Program-made: the position numbers and the translations under genes | Assembly: GCF_020740795.1 (NCBI RefSeq) | Contig: NC_067285.1 | Coordinates: forward strand, 38,166,511 to 38,230,510 | Source: Apus apus | Lineage: Eukaryota > Chordata > Aves > Apodiformes > Apodidae | Direction of reading: 5' to 3' | DNA: 64,000 nt | Part shown: in pieces, positions 1 to 10,572 of the stretch | How the letters are laid out: every line of letters starts with the position of its first letter | Position numbering within the stretch: position 1 is the stretch's first letter | Notes under the pieces: generated by a model | Seen by the model: only the letters and a program-made list of their open reading frames with translations | The model's database searches: none | Told to the model about the DNA's origin: nothing

Positions 1-168
1 TTCTTTTTCTTGGCAGAAGGAGGGCTATTTAGTTTCCTGACTTGTTGGGTTTTTCCCTGGATCTCTCTCTTGAATTAGACCTTGAGCTGGGCCATGTAGC
101 CCAACTTTCTACTAGGTCTTTCAGAAGCTGGTAAGAAAGATCTCAAGACAAAAGCTTCGATGGGACAC

Positions 169-1398
169 CTATACGCCTGGCTTCCTCCTTAAGCTTAGCG
201 TAGGGCCCTTTGTCATCACCCCGAGATGAAGCACTTTTGTTTTGAGGGTACTGGCTTTTATGGGTGCTGTTTGGCTTTCGTTGTTTTTAGATCTATCCAC
301 AACTGTCCAGTCACCCCATGATTTCTCCCGCTGCTTAGGAGGATCCCAGGGTGACCTGGCAGCCACATCAGCATAGGAGGGTCGAGTGTTTTGTCTGGCT
401 GCAGAAGGCTTGGGAACATCTTCAGAATCAGATGTATCCTCATATTCCTTGCTGTAATCTACCAATTCTTTGGCCAAACCAGACCATGTAAATCCTCGCA
501 GATCTCCATTTTCAAGTTTAAGTTTGATTTGCATGGCTACCTCTTTAAATGACAGAGGGAGCCCCCTGATTAAGGCCTTCATTCTTTCTGGATTCACTCG
601 AAGATTCATAGGACTTTCTTGATCTGGTACTAAATCATAGTCATAAATCATTTGAATTACAGCAGCCTTTTGAACATTGTCCAAAAGGTTAGAATAGCCC
701 CCCCGCAGGGTCCTCGGCTCTCCTCTGCTAAGGGGATCAGTCGAGCCAACAAAAAAAGCTGCTCGCTGGGTTAGGGACCAGTGGTGTCCCCTATCTCCAG
801 TCATTAGAATAATTCCAGATCCCCAGAACCCTCTAGCTTCTTGTTCACTTAACATGATCTCGTCTCCTCCTGTGAGGGACACTCTCATTACATATTCAAC
901 TTCCGTCTCAGATGGGAGCCTGCTGTATTGTTTTCTAATCTGTGCCAATTCTAATGGTGTGTAAGCTACTTCCTTGACTACCTTATCTTTCTTCCTACCA
1001 GTATTTTCATCAAGAGAAAAAGAAGTCCTCACAACCGGGCGCAGTTGTTTATGCTCTGTTCTCTCCTCATCATCCTCAGAACCGGTATAGTGAGAAGGTA
1101 AATTAGTTGGGACGTTGTCCCTATTTGTGGAAAGTCGGTGGACATATTTTTCCAATTCACCTATCTTTTGAATGCTATTGTGAATATCCATCTCTAAATC
1201 ACTAACCCTATTGTCCATAATCGTGGAAATTTTATGGACATTTATCTCCAAATTGCTAATTCTTTGAGTATTATCTGTCATGAAGTCCTTAACTGCCTCG
1301 TGTAATATCCTAAAATCTGCCCTTAGTCCCTCCTCCTGTTCCTTGGAGAGGGGGGGCTGCAGCTGCGCGGGGGCTTGCTGTTCTTGCGGCTGTGGCCC
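169..1398 (-). pseudogene. Endogenous retrovirus gag fragment (ERVL-like), truncated
   Basis: A long open frame on the minus strand, ending in a stop at 169-171. The first internal Met is at 1281, but the same frame stays open upstream to about 1398, where the satellite begins, so the Met is probably not the true start and the 5' part of gag is missing. The N-terminal 60 residues look coiled-coil, with heptad-like repeats around 'RISNLEINVHKI' and 'RVSDLEMDIHNS'. A central block containing 'VSLTGGDEIMLSEQEA' and 'HHWSLTQRAAFFVG' resembles capsid-region gag of avian class III (ERVL-like) endogenous retroviruses, as far as I recall that family. A basic Ser/Pro-rich tail follows. I see no zinc knuckle, protease or polymerase downstream (positions 1-168). 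It is an old partial provirus and is not expected to make a functional particle. The exact ERV family is uncertain. Confidence 0.6.
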
Positions 1399-2617
1399 AC
1401 AGCCTAAACCTAGACACTAGACCCTAGACCCTCAGCTCTTTACCCTAGATTCTAAACCCTAGACCCTAGACACAGGACCTTGACCCTGAACCATAAATAG
1501 TATACCCTAGAACCTAGACTCTGGGCACTTAATTCCAGACCTTAGACACGTAACTCTAGACCCTTAAGCCCACAGCATAAACCGAGACACTAGACCCTAG
1601 ATCCTTAGCTCTTAACCCGAGATTCTGAACCCTAGACCCTAGAAACTGGACCCTCTACACTTAACCATAGATACTAAACCATAGACACTAGAGCCTAGAC
1701 CCATGGGCACTTAAATCTACACCCTAGACCCGTAACTCTAGACTCTTAAGCCCACAGCCTAAACCCTAGACATTAAACCTATACCCTCAACTCTTTACCC
1801 TACATTCTAAAGCCTAGACCCAAGACCCTTGACCCTGGGCACTTAACTCCAGACCCTAGACCCCTAGCTCTAGACCTTTAAGACCACAGCCTACACCCTA
1901 GACACTAGATCGTAGACACTGGACCCTCCACCCTTAAACCTAGATACTAAATGGTAGACCCTTAAGCCTTAGACCCGGTGACTTAAATCCCGACCCAAGA
2001 CCTGAAACTGTAGACCCTGAAGCCTACAGCCTAAACACTAGACACTGCACCCTAAAAAATGGACCCTAGACCATTGAGCCTTGACCCTGGGAACTTAGCT
2101 CTAGACCCTAGACCCATAACTCTAGACCCATAACTCTAGACCCTTAAGCACACATCCTCAACCCTATACACTAGACCCTTAACCCTAGGTACTAAACCCT
2201 AGAGCCTTGACCCTGGGCATGTAACTCCAGACCCTAATGCCTAGACACTTAAGCCCACAGCCTAAACCCAAGACACTAGGCCCTATAACACTAAAGTCTT
2301 TACCCTAGATTTTAAACCCTAGACCCCTGACCCTGGGCACTTAACTCCAGACCCGTGACACTAGACTTTTAAGCCCACAGACTAAACCCTAGACACTAGA
2401 CCCTAGACACTGGACCCTCTACCTTTAACCCTAGGTACTAAACCCTAGACCCTTGACCATGCACACTTAAGTCCAGACCCTCTACCCGTAACTCTAGGCC
2501 CTTAATCCCACAGCCTAAACCTAGACACTAAACCCTAGACCCTCAGCTCTTTACCCTAGATTCTAAACCCTAGACCGTAGACACTGTACCCTAGACCCTT
2601 AACCATAGATACTAAAG

Positions 2618-3067
2618 CCTAGACCCTTGACCCTGGGCACTTAACTCCAGACCCTAGACCCGTGTGTCTAGACCCTTAAGCACACAGCCTAAACCCTAGA
2701 CACTAGACCCTAGACACTGGACCCTCTGCCCTTAAACCTAGATACTAAACACTAGAACCTTGAGCCTTGACCCTGGTGACTTAAATCCAGACCCTAGACC
2801 CATAACTCTAGACCCTGAAGCCTACAGCCTAAACCCAAGGCACTAAACCCTATAACCTAAAGTCTTGTCCTAGATTCTAAAACCTAGACCCTTGACCCTG
2901 GGCACTTAACTCCAGACCCTAGACCTGTAACTCTAGACCCTTAAGCCCACAGCATAAACCCTAGACACTAAACCCTATAACCTCAACTCTTTACCCTAGA
3001 TTCTAAACCCTAGACCCTTGACCATGGACACTTAAGTCCAGACCCTAGACCCGTTACTCTAGACCCT
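2618..3067. repeat. Satellite duplication block, copy 1 (450 bp)
   Basis: This stretch reads base for base the same as 4926-5375, a shift of 2308 bp, while the bases immediately outside (2617 against 4925, 3068 against 5376) differ. Neighbouring satellite units are far more diverged, so this copy arose by a recent exchange or duplication within the array. Confidence 0.85.
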
Positions 3068-3102
3068 TAAGCCCACAGCCTAAACCCTAGATACTAGACC
3101 CG

Positions 3103-3309
3103 ATAACCTCCAGTCTTTAACCTAGATTCTAAACCTTAGACTATAGAACCTAGACCCTTGACCATGGTCACTTAACTTCAGACTCTAGACCCTTAAGCCC
3201 ACAGCCTAAACCCTAGACACTAGACCTTATAACCTCCAGTCTTTAACCTAGATTCTAAACCTTAGACTATAGAACCTAGACCCTTGACCATGGTCACTTA
3301 ACTTCAGAC
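3103..3309. repeat. Local tandem duplication inside the satellite
   Basis: An 81-bp segment at 3103-3183 is repeated identically at 3229-3309, a period of 126 bp. It includes the phrase ACTATAGAACCTAGACCC, which I did not see in other units. This is a younger one-unit duplication within the older array. Confidence 0.75.
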
Positions 3310-4925
3310 ACTAGAACCTTGACTCTAGACCCTTAAGCCCACAGCCTAAACCCTAGACACGTGGCCCTACAACCTCAAATCTTTACCCTAGATTCTAAAG
3401 CCTAGACCCTTGGGCCTTGACCCTAGGCACTTAACTCCAGACCCTAGACTCGTGAGTCTAGACCCTTAAGCCCGCGGCCTAAACCCTAGACACTAGACCC
3501 TAGACACTGGACCCTCTAACCTTAGCCCTAGATACTAAATGCTAGAATCTTGAGCCTTGACCATGGTGACTTAAGTCCAGACCCTAGACCCGTAACTCTA
3601 GACCCTTAAGCCCGCAGCTTAAACCCTAGACACTAGACCCTAGACCCTCAGCTCTTTACCTTAGATTCTAAAGCCTAGACCCTAGACACTGGACCCTAGA
3701 CCCTTAACCATATATGCTACACCCTAGACCAAAGAGCCTAGACCTTGGGCACTTAACACCAGACCCTAGACCCTTAAGCCCATAGCCTAAACCCTAGACA
3801 CTAGACCCAAGACACTCGAACCTCTACCCTTAACCCTAGATAATAAAGGCTAGACCCTTGAGCCTATACCATTCAGACTTAAATCCAAATCCTAGACCTG
3901 TAACTGTAGACCCTGAAGCCTACAGCTTAAACCCAAGAAAATGCATGGTATAAACTGGACGCTAGACCCTAGAGCCTTGACCCTGGTCACTTAAATCCAG
4001 ACCCTAGACCTGTAACTCTGCACTCTTAAGCCCAAAGCCTAAACCCTAGACACTAGCTCCTAGACCCTCAGCACTTTACCTTAGATTCTAAACCCTAGAC
4101 CCCAGACCCTTAACCATACATAGTACACCCTAGAGCCTAGACCCTGGGCACTTAACACCCTAGACCCGTAACACTAGACCCTTAAGCCCACAGCCTAAAC
4201 CTAGACACTAGACCCTAGACCTTCAGATCTTTACCCTAGATTCCAAACCCTAGCCCCTAGACACTAGACCCTAGATCCTCAACTCTTTACCCTAGATTCT
4301 AAACCCTAGACCCTACACACTGTACTCTAGAACCTTAACCATAGATACTACACCCTAGACCCTAGATCCTAGACCATGGGCACTTGAGTCCACACCCTAG
4401 ACCTGTAACTCTAGACCCTTAAGCCCACAGCCTAAACCCTAGACACTGCACCCTATAAACTGGATGCTAGACCCTAGAGCCTTGACACTGGTGACTTAAA
4501 TCCAGACACTAGACCTGTAACTCTAGACCCTGAAGCCCACAGCCTAAACCCGAGACATTAGACCCTAGACCATCAGCAGTTTACCTTAGATTTTAAACCC
4601 TAGATGCTAGACACTGCACCCCAGACTCTTAACCATAGATACTATGCCCTAGACCCTAGAGCCAAGATCCTGGGCACTTAACTCCAGACCCTAGACCGTG
4701 TTTCTAGACCATTAAGCCCACAGCCTAAACCCTAGACAATAGACCCAAGACACCGAACCCTCTACCCTTCATTCTAGATAATAAAGGCTAGACCCTTCAG
4801 CCTTCACACTTCTGACATAAATCCAGACCCTAGATCTGTAACTGTAGACCCTGAAGCCCACAGCCTAAACCCTAGACACTAAACCCTATAACCTCAAGTC
4901 TTACCTTAGTTTCTAAATCCTTGAC

Positions 4926-5375
4926 CCTAGACCCTTGACCCTGGGCACTTAACTCCAGACCCTAGACCCGTGTGTCTAGACCCTTAAGCACACAGCCTAA
5001 ACCCTAGACACTAGACCCTAGACACTGGACCCTCTGCCCTTAAACCTAGATACTAAACACTAGAACCTTGAGCCTTGACCCTGGTGACTTAAATCCAGAC
5101 CCTAGACCCATAACTCTAGACCCTGAAGCCTACAGCCTAAACCCAAGGCACTAAACCCTATAACCTAAAGTCTTGTCCTAGATTCTAAAACCTAGACCCT
5201 TGACCCTGGGCACTTAACTCCAGACCCTAGACCTGTAACTCTAGACCCTTAAGCCCACAGCATAAACCCTAGACACTAAACCCTATAACCTCAACTCTTT
5301 ACCCTAGATTCTAAACCCTAGACCCTTGACCATGGACACTTAAGTCCAGACCCTAGACCCGTTACTCTAGACCCT
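4926..5375. repeat. Satellite duplication block, copy 2 (450 bp)
   Basis: The second identical copy of the block at 2618-3067. Rare variants such as 'CCCAAGGCACTAAACCC' occur in both copies, which rules out chance similarity between generic units. Confidence 0.85.
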
Positions 5376-7745
5376 GAAGCCCACAGCCTAAACTCTAGAC
5401 ATTAGACCCTATAACCTCAAGTCTTTACCCTAGATTCTAAACCCTAGACCCTTGACCCTGGGCACTTAACTCCACATCCTAGGCCCATAAGTCTAGACAC
5501 TTAAGCCCACAGCCAAAACCGTAGACACTACATCCGAGACACTGGACCCTCTACTGTTAAACCTAGATACTAAATGCTAGACCCTTGAGCCTTGACCCTG
5601 GTGACTTAAATCCAGACCCTATACCTGTAACTGAAGACCCCAAAGCCTACAGCCTAAACCCTAGAAAACAAACACTAGACACTGCAATCTATAAACTGGA
5701 CGCTAGACCCTAGAACCTTGACCCTGGGAAATTATCTCTAGACCCTAGACCAGTAACTGTAGACTCTTAAGCTCACATCCTAAACCCCATACACTAGATC
5801 CTTAACCCTAGGTACTAAACCCTAGACCCTGGAGGCTAGACCCTGGGCACTTAACACCAGACCCTAGACCCGTAACTATAGACCCTTAAGCCCACAGCCT
5901 AAACACTAGACACTAGACCCTAGACCCTCAGCTCTTTACACTAGAATCTAAACCCTACACCCTACACACTGGAACCTAGACCCTTAACCGTAGATACTAA
6001 ACCATAGACCCTAGAGATTAGACCCTGGGCACGTAAATCCAGACCCTAGACCCATAAATCTAGATTCTCAAGCCCACAGCCTAGACACTAAACCCTATAA
6101 CCTCAAGTCTTTACCCTAGATTCTAAACCCTAGACCCTAGACCCTTGACCCTGGGCACTTAAATCCAGACCCTAGACCCGTGACTCTAGACCCATAAACT
6201 GACAGCCTAAACCCTTGACACTAGACCCTATAACCTCAAGTCTTTAACCTAGATTATGAACCCTAGACCCTTGACCTGGGCTCTTAAACACAGACCCTAG
6301 ACCCGTAACTCTAGACCCTTAAGCCCACAGCGTAAACCCAAGACACTAGACCCTAGACACTGGACCTTCTACCCTTAACCCTGCATACTAAACCCTAGAC
6401 CCTAGAGCTTTGACCATGCGCACTTAACTCCAGACCCTAGACCCATAACTCTAGACCCTGAAGCCTACAGCCTAAACCACAGACACCAGACTCTAGACAC
6501 TGTACACTAGACACTAGACCCTTAAACCTAGATGCTAAACCCTAGATGCTAGAACCTTGACCCTGGGCCCTTAAGTCCAGACCCCAGATGCCTAACTCTA
6601 GACCCTTAAGCCTACGGTCTAAACCCTAGACACTACACCCTAGACACTGGACCATAGACACTGGACCGTTGACCCTGCTCACTTCACTCCAGACTCGAAA
6701 CCCTTAACCCTAGACCCTGAAACCTACATCATAGACCGTAGACACTGGACACTGGACCATTAATCCTAGATACTAAACCCTAGATGCTAGACGGTTGACC
6801 CTGGGCACTTAACTCCAGACCCTATTCCCTTAAGCCTACATCATAAACGCTAGACACTGGACCTTCTACCCTTAACCCTGGATACTAAACCCTAGACACT
6901 AGAGCCTTGACCATGCGCACTTAAGTGGACACTGGACCGTTGACCCTGGGCATTGAACTGCAGACCCGAGACCCTTAAGTCAAGACCCTTAAGACTATAA
7001 CCTAAAACCTGGACACTAGACTCTAGATACTGGACACTAGACACTGGACCCTAGACCCTTAATCCTAGCTACTAAACCCCAGAAGCTAGACCCTTAAGCC
7101 TACATCATAAATCTGAGACACTAGACCCTAGACCCTCAGCTCTTTACCCTAGATTCTAAACCCTAGTCCCTAGACCCTTGAGCCTGGGCACTTAACTCCA
7201 GACCCTAGACTCGTGAATCTAGACCCTTAAGCCCACAGACTAAACCCTAGACATTAGATGCTAGACACTGTACCATCTATACTTAGCCCTAGATACTAAA
7301 TGCTAGACCCTTTAGCCTTGACCCTAGTGACTTAAATCCAGACCCTATACCTGTAACTGAAGACCCTGAAGCCTACAGCCTAAACCCTACACACTAGACC
7401 CTAGACACTGCACCCTATAAACTGGATGCTAGACCCTAGAACCTTGACCCTGGGAACTTATCTCTAGACCCTAGACCAGTAACTCTAGACCCTTAAGCCC
7501 ACAGCCTAAACCCTAGACACTAGACCCTAGACCCTCAGCTCTTTACTCTAGATTCTAAACCCTAGACACTAGAGCCTTGACCCTGGGCACTTAACTCCAG
7601 ACCCAAACCTGTGTGTCTAGACCCTTAAGCCCACAGCCTAAACCCTAGACACTAGACCCTAGACACTGGACCCTCTACCCTTAACCCCTGGTACTAAACC
7701 CTAGACCCCAGACCCTTGAACCTGGCCACTTAACTCCAGACCCTG

Positions 7746-8139
7746 AGGAGCAGCTTCTGTCCCTTCATGTCCTTCCAGCAGGGGCCAGGTGTAGGGGGGT
7801 GGTGGTTTTGGTCTGGATCCGGGGAGGGGTAGGGGGTGTTTTAGGGGGACGCAACGGGTATATATGGGAGGCGTGTGGGTTGAAATTGGAGCTTTGCTGG
7901 GGGTTAAATGGGGAAGGGGTTTTCCAAGGGGGGTCTTGGTGAGGCCTGGCTGGCTTTGGAGGGGGCCTGAGCTTTAACTCGGGGGCTCCTTACTGGGGGG
8001 AGGGGTCCTGCAGGGGGGTGGGAGGGGGTGGGCTTTAATTGGGGGTTTCTGGGCTTTAATGGGGGGGTATCTTTAATGGGGAGGTCCTGGCCTTTAATGG
8101 GGGGGGGGTATTTTCTGACAAACCTCTCCCTCTCTCTTC
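7746..8139. other. G-rich stretch with TTTAATGGGG motifs
   Basis: Between the satellite end and the inverted repeat core the plus strand is strongly G-rich, with recurring CTTTAATGGGGGG phrases (about 8026-8105). The mirror-image phrase CCCCATTAAAG is found at 10800-10970, so this is the outer, less conserved part of the left arm of the large inverted repeat. No convincing coding exon is seen; open frames here are by-products of low complexity. Confidence 0.55.
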
Positions 8140-8610
8140 CCCCCCCATACACAGCTGCTGTGGTTTAATAAACATGGGATGGGGGGGTGCCCCCTCCCCC
8201 CACACCTTTTGTCCCAGTGTCACTTTATTTCCCCTGCCCCCCCACAGTGCCCATCCCCCCCTTTCCAATTTAACGCCCCCAGGACCCCCAAAATCACCCT
8301 CAAAAACTCCCCTGACCCCCCCACCTTCCCAGTCCCAGTGCCCCCCATCCGCCATAGCCATCCCCCTCTTTTTAGTTTAATCAAAGTGGGGATTCCCCCT
8401 CATTTGGTTCTGCAGATGTCCCTTTATGTCCCCTCCATTCCCCCATATTCTGCCCTATTTTCTGCTCTCCCCATTTTCTGCTCCCCAACCACCCTAGAAC
8501 CAACCCCCACCCCCCAATTTCCTTTTACAGACCCCTCCAAAACCACCAACTGACCCTCCCCCACTCTCCATCCCCCTCCACATATTTTTTTTTTCCTCCC
8601 TCTGCCCTGG
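8140..8610 (+). repeat. Left arm of large imperfect inverted repeat (WDR13 3'-UTR-like copy)
   Basis: The sequence from CAGCTGCTGTGGTTTAATAA through the poly-T tract near 8585 reappears as its reverse complement at about 9790-10520. Matching landmarks include GTTTAATAAAC next to CAGCTGCTGTGG, 'AATCAAAGTGG', 'CCCATATT', 'CCCCATTTTCT', ACCACCAAC and the T-run. In the right arm this sequence lies just downstream of the WDR13 stop codon, so it corresponds to WDR13 3' UTR. The left arm has that UTR-like sequence but lacks the WDR13 coding exon, making it an inverted partial duplicate. Confidence 0.7.
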
Positions 8611-9423
8611 GAGGAGGGAGGGGGCAAGGGGGTGTGACCACACTGGGGGAGTGGGCGGGACCACGGGAAGACACACACCCCCACACTAAACCACGCCCAC
8701 AGCCCCCCCAGCATAAGAACCTAATGGGGCATATGGGGGTAATAAAAGAGGCTGGGCCCACGGTAGGACATGCCCCCCCTCCTGACAAAGTCCTTTCCAC
8801 TGGGTGGGGAAAGCCCCTCCCCCTTTAAGCTCCACCCCCAAGCCCCTCCCCCTCAAGCCCCTCCCCCTTAGGTCCCACCCCTTTGGGCCCTGCCCACACC
8901 ACATGATGCCCCCTGATCCCCAAGGGGGGGAGGGGGGTTGTTTGTTATCACTTGGCCCTCCCATGCCTCCTACCCCCTCCCTCTTGAGGCCTCAACCCCT
9001 TTGACTACCCCTCCCCCTCTGCCCTCTCTAAGCCACACCCCATTTGACCACACCTCCCTAGACCCCTCCCCTTGAGGCACCACCCCCTTTAAGCCCCATC
9101 CTCTTTGACCACTGCTCCTTACACCCCTCCCACGGAGGCCACTCCCCCTTGAAGCTCCGCCCATCCCCCCCCATTCCAGTCCATCCTCCCATAAACACCC
9201 CTTGAACCCCGCCTCCCAAGGCCCCCCCAATTTACCACGCCACTCCATTTGCCCCACCCATCAACTTCTGCCCCACAGCTTTGCCCCCTGCCCCCCATAC
9301 ACACACATTTACTCCCCTCCATCTCTCCTGAGTTGCACACTCTCCCTCCCCCCACGCGTCAGCTTCACCCCCAGGGCCACCATTTGCCTCCTCAGCCCCT
9401 TGCTTTGCCTGTTCACTGCGCAG
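8611..9423. repeat. C-rich low-complexity spacer between inverted arms
   Basis: Made largely of repeats of the type AAGCCCCTCCCCCTT and CCACCCC, spaced about 15-30 bp, particularly 8810-9240. This resembles the C-rich intronic minisatellites typical of very GC-rich vertebrate genes. It may be intron of the SUV39H1-like gene whose SET fragment follows at 9424. No exon is recognised inside it. Confidence 0.5.
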
Positions 9424-9471
9424 AGCATCCAGGCTGGGGAGGAGCTCACCTTCGAGTACAAGATGCATCAT
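9424..9471 (+). CDS. SUV39H1: SUV39H1-like SET-domain exon fragment
   Basis: After a good splice acceptor (a pyrimidine-containing tract ending GCGCAG at 9423) the plus strand encodes SIQAGEELTFEYKM. This matches the C-terminal SET core of the histone H3K9 methyltransferases SUV39H1/2, where the motif is [RT]I.AGEELTFDY.M, better than it matches KMT2, EHMT or SETDB proteins. The Tyr is the conserved aromatic residue of the SET active site and lysine channel. Sequence after KM does not resemble the family, so the exon probably ends or decays near 9471. A possible last codon run, TCWKFLF then TGA at 9741-9743, resembles the family end SCRKYLF, but the zinc-binding post-SET cysteines before it are not visible. 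The gene may be partial, diverged or a pseudogene. SUV39H1 lies near WDR13 in mammals, which supports the call. Confidence 0.45.
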
Positions 9472-9716
9472 CTGACCCACACCTGCCCCTCATCTGCCTG
9501 CCCTGCCCCACACCTGCTCTTGCCTGCCCCTCACCTTTCTACCCTGCCCCACAGCTCCCTGCTACCCCACACCCCAAAGCTGCAGGGTTGGGAGGAGGGG
9601 GTTGTAGCAGGGGGGAGGGAACACCCACAAAGTTTTTCCAGCCCCTAACACAACCCCTCCCCACCCACATTCCCCCTTCCCAATTGACCCAGTTAACTTG
9701 GTGAACACCAAGAGCT

Positions 9717-9743
9717 AGAACCTGCTGGAAGTTCCTGTTCTGA
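9717..9743 (+). CDS. Possible C-terminal end of SUV39H1-like gene
   Basis: The frame reads TCWKFLF followed by TGA at 9741-9743, compared with SCRKYLF-stop at the end of SUV39H1. Only about a dozen codons are open before an upstream in-frame TGA at 9702, and the expected CxCxxxxC post-SET motif is missing. The match is short, so treat it as suggestive only. Confidence 0.25.
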   Translation, partial: RTCWKFLF

Positions 9744-9779
9744 GAACAATCCCCCTCCCCATGAGCCAGGGCACAAATG

Positions 9780-9785
9780 TTTATT
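9780..9785 (-). terminator. Candidate polyadenylation signal for WDR13
   Basis: AATAAA on the minus strand, in the context CAATAAACATTTGTGCCC, about 790 bases beyond the WDR13 stop. Another minus-strand AATAAA, in GTTTAATAAAC near 10485, is closer to the stop and could be used instead. Confidence 0.4.
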
Positions 9786-9789
9786 GACA

Positions 9790-10520
9790 CACACACATCC
9801 AGCCAAAAAAAAAAGTATATGGGGGTTGAGGGTCTGTTGGTGGTTCGGGGGCAGGGGGTGGTGGTGTGTGTGTGTGAAGGGAAACTGGGGAAGGGGGATG
9901 GTTCTGGTGTGAGACGAGGGGAGCAGAAAATGGGGGGGAAGAGGGGGCAGAAAAAAGCGGGGGGGGGGGGGGGGGGGACACGGACAAAATGGGAAGAAAA
10001 TGGGGGGGCATAAAATGAGAAGAAAATGGGGAGACAGATGGAAAATGGAGGGGCAGAAATTGGCAGGAGCATAATATGGGGGAAAGGGGGGGGGACACAG
10101 ATAAAGGGACATTTGGGGGGGCTAAGGGGTGGAACCTCCACTTTGATTAAGCTAAAAAGGGGGGGGTCGTAGGGTGAGGGGCAGTGATGAGGGGACACAG
10201 GGACTGTGAATGGTCAGGAGTTTGGGGGTGATTATGGGGGTCTTGGGGGGGTAAAATGGGAAGGGGGCTGGGTTGGGGAGAGGGCACTATGTGGGGTAAC
10301 TTTGGAGGTCTGAATGTGGGGTAAATGGGAAAGGAGGGGGGCTGGGAGTGATTAGGGGGTGCTGGGGGGGAGTTAAATGGGAAAGGGGGGTGGGGGCATA
10401 ATTATGGGGGGGTGTGGGCACTGGGGGGGAATAAAGTGACATGGGGACAAAGGGTTTGTGTGTGGGGGCACCCCCAAATCCCACGTTTATTAAACCACAG
10501 CAGCTGTCTATGGGGGAGGG
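9790..10520 (-). repeat. Right arm of large imperfect inverted repeat
   Basis: Reverse complement of 8140-8610 with expansions of G-runs, including an uninterrupted run of about 19 G near 9960. Read on the minus strand it is the sequence downstream of the WDR13 stop codon, so it is likely WDR13 3' UTR. The arms are separated by about 1.2 kb that includes the SUV39H1-like fragment. Weaker matching continues outward to about 11000. Confidence 0.65.
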
Positions 10521-10572
10521 GAAGGGGGGGGTTGTTTCTGTCGCAGCTCATGTCGCTACATCCAGGCTGGTG

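Larger units (their letters stand above)
1397..7745. repeat. 6.3-kb degenerate satellite of CCCTAGA/CCCTAAA heptamers
   Basis: The whole block is made of variants of CCCTAGA, CCCTAAA and CCTTGAC joined into longer phrases. An anchor phrase, TTAAGCCCACAGCCTAAACC with variants, recurs roughly every 100-190 bp (for example near 1564, 1746, 2249, 2369, 2502, 2941, 3067, 3193 and 3333). Other recurring phrases are CTGGGCACTTAACTCCAGAC and TCTTTACCCTAGATTCTAAA. There is no long open frame. The array starts abruptly inside retroviral gag and ends abruptly near 7745 at a G-rich unique stretch. The heptamers resemble degenerate telomere-type repeats (CCCTAA), but no run of perfect vertebrate telomere repeat is present, so it is best called a complex, possibly subtelomeric or pericentromeric, satellite. 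Confidence 0.9.

Noticed and set aside
1397..7745. True interstitial telomere array
   Set aside because: No run of perfect CCCTAA/TTAGGG repeats occurs; the words are mixed heptamers in longer phrases.
1397..7745. CRISPR-like repeat-spacer array
   Set aside because: Repeats are degenerate and contiguous, without uniform repeats and unique spacers, and the DNA is vertebrate.
9539..10198. Pro/Phe-rich open frames over the inverted repeat arm
   Set aside because: Stop-poor only because the DNA is C-rich low complexity; the sequence is better explained as WDR13 3' UTR and its inverted copy.
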